From Arabidopsis thaliana (Eukaryota; Streptophyta; Magnoliopsida; Brassicales; Brassicaceae), in NCBI RefSeq assembly GCF_000001735.4, contig NC_003076.8:5766001-5830000 (forward strand): a stretch of 64,000 nt of DNA. The letters are read 5' to 3'. A model generated the notes under the pieces. The model had not been told where the DNA came from. It did no database searches and saw only the letters and a program-made list of their open reading frames with translations. Below are positions 63,538-64,000 of the stretch, one piece after another. Made by a program: the position numbers and the translations under genes. The first letter of the stretch is position 1. Every line of letters starts with the position of its first letter.

Positions 63538-64000
63538 TTCCTGAGTATTCGAGCCTCCCAAACCTGAAGGAGGAGGGTGAATCAAGGTAATCGCGTTCTC
63601 TTCTCTTCTTCTCCTTTTTAGAAATCAAGGATTTTGGAGGAAGAAGATGAAGAAAGATTGAAACTTTTTCTCTATTTCTGAGGTTTTTGTTTTTGCAGGA
63701 AGAAGACCTGACCTGACCTCAAAGACCAGTTTTTTCACTTTTTTGGATTCTCTTTTTTTTTTTTTTTTTTAATATCACAATAGGAAAAGTTGAATACAGC
63801 AAATTCTTAACGTTTATAATCTAATTAGAAGAGATTATTTCTAATTACTAATATGAAAATAATAAATACTACTGAAGAAAATATGTGAAGGTAAATTAAA
63901 TCGAAAAATATATTAAACTGAAAACATTTTCTTTAAATTAGAAATAAAAGAACATCGTGCTCTTGCTCCTTTTACAAGGAAATCAACTAGGACATTATTA
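63538..64000 (-). promoter_or_regulatory. LHP1 leader and promoter region
   Basis: The CT/GA-rich leader (about 63590-63700) and a poly-T run (about 63755-63770) are followed by AT-rich promoter sequence to the window end. No further gene is seen. Confidence 0.5.

Overview
The window is plant nuclear DNA and almost certainly Arabidopsis thaliana. Genes are compact with many short GT-AG introns, intergenic DNA is AT-rich, and nearly every gene spells out a protein I recognise from the chromosome 5 stretch around At5g17500 to At5g17690 (locus numbers are from memory, not looked up). I rebuilt splice structures by hand. Each multi-exon model given here sums to a multiple of three and keeps one open frame.

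Layout. 1-1378: intergenic. 1379-3719 (+): secreted GH5 glycosidase. 4518-6343 (-): BRIP2, a polyQ/GLTSCR-domain SWI/SNF subunit. 6796-9231 (-): MEX1, the plastid maltose exporter. 8363-12362: a perfect 2,000-bp tandem duplication covering the MEX1 5' half, the divergent promoter and the 5' part of the next gene. It leaves a chimeric MEX1 fragment and a truncated copy of that gene. 11716-15863 (+): intact plastid-type phosphohexomutase. 16061-17682 (-): BAHD acyltransferase. 17683-20742: AT-rich, with a 1.2-kb Mutator-like element and a tiny retroposon scar. 20743-22166 (-) PEX19-2 and 22474-23671 (+) BOLA4 are divergent. 24754-25050 (-): a small IDA-like peptide precursor. 26948-28581 (+): TatD nuclease. 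29302-31031 (+): NPH3/BTB protein. 31371-31964 (-): small two-TM protein. 34029-35117 (-): ATL52 RING-H2 protein. 35281 to about 36166: Helitron-like element. 38011-39045 (+): secreted six-cysteine protein. 39934-42455 (-): AUG7. 43475-44728 (+): XPT. 45047-46429 (-): ASG1 (DUF1005). 46430-50999: a large gene-poor gap. 51000-51763 (-): glycine/proline-rich protein. 52778-54811 (-): TrmB-type tRNA methyltransferase. 55082-56600 (+): alpha/beta hydrolase. 56999-61153 (+): TIR-NB-LRR receptor. 61504-63537 (-): LHP1/TFL2.

The genes are unrelated neighbours, not a pathway cluster. Several share a plastid theme: MEX1 exports maltose from starch breakdown, XPT moves pentose and triose phosphates, and the phosphohexomutase, BOLA4, the tRNA methyltransferase and the alpha/beta hydrolase have transit-peptide-like N-termini.

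The most interesting points are the exact 2-kb duplication with its chimeric products, the IDA-like peptide gene with a long hairpin in its likely 3' UTR, the complete non-autonomous MULE with a 9-bp target duplication, and the Helitron end.
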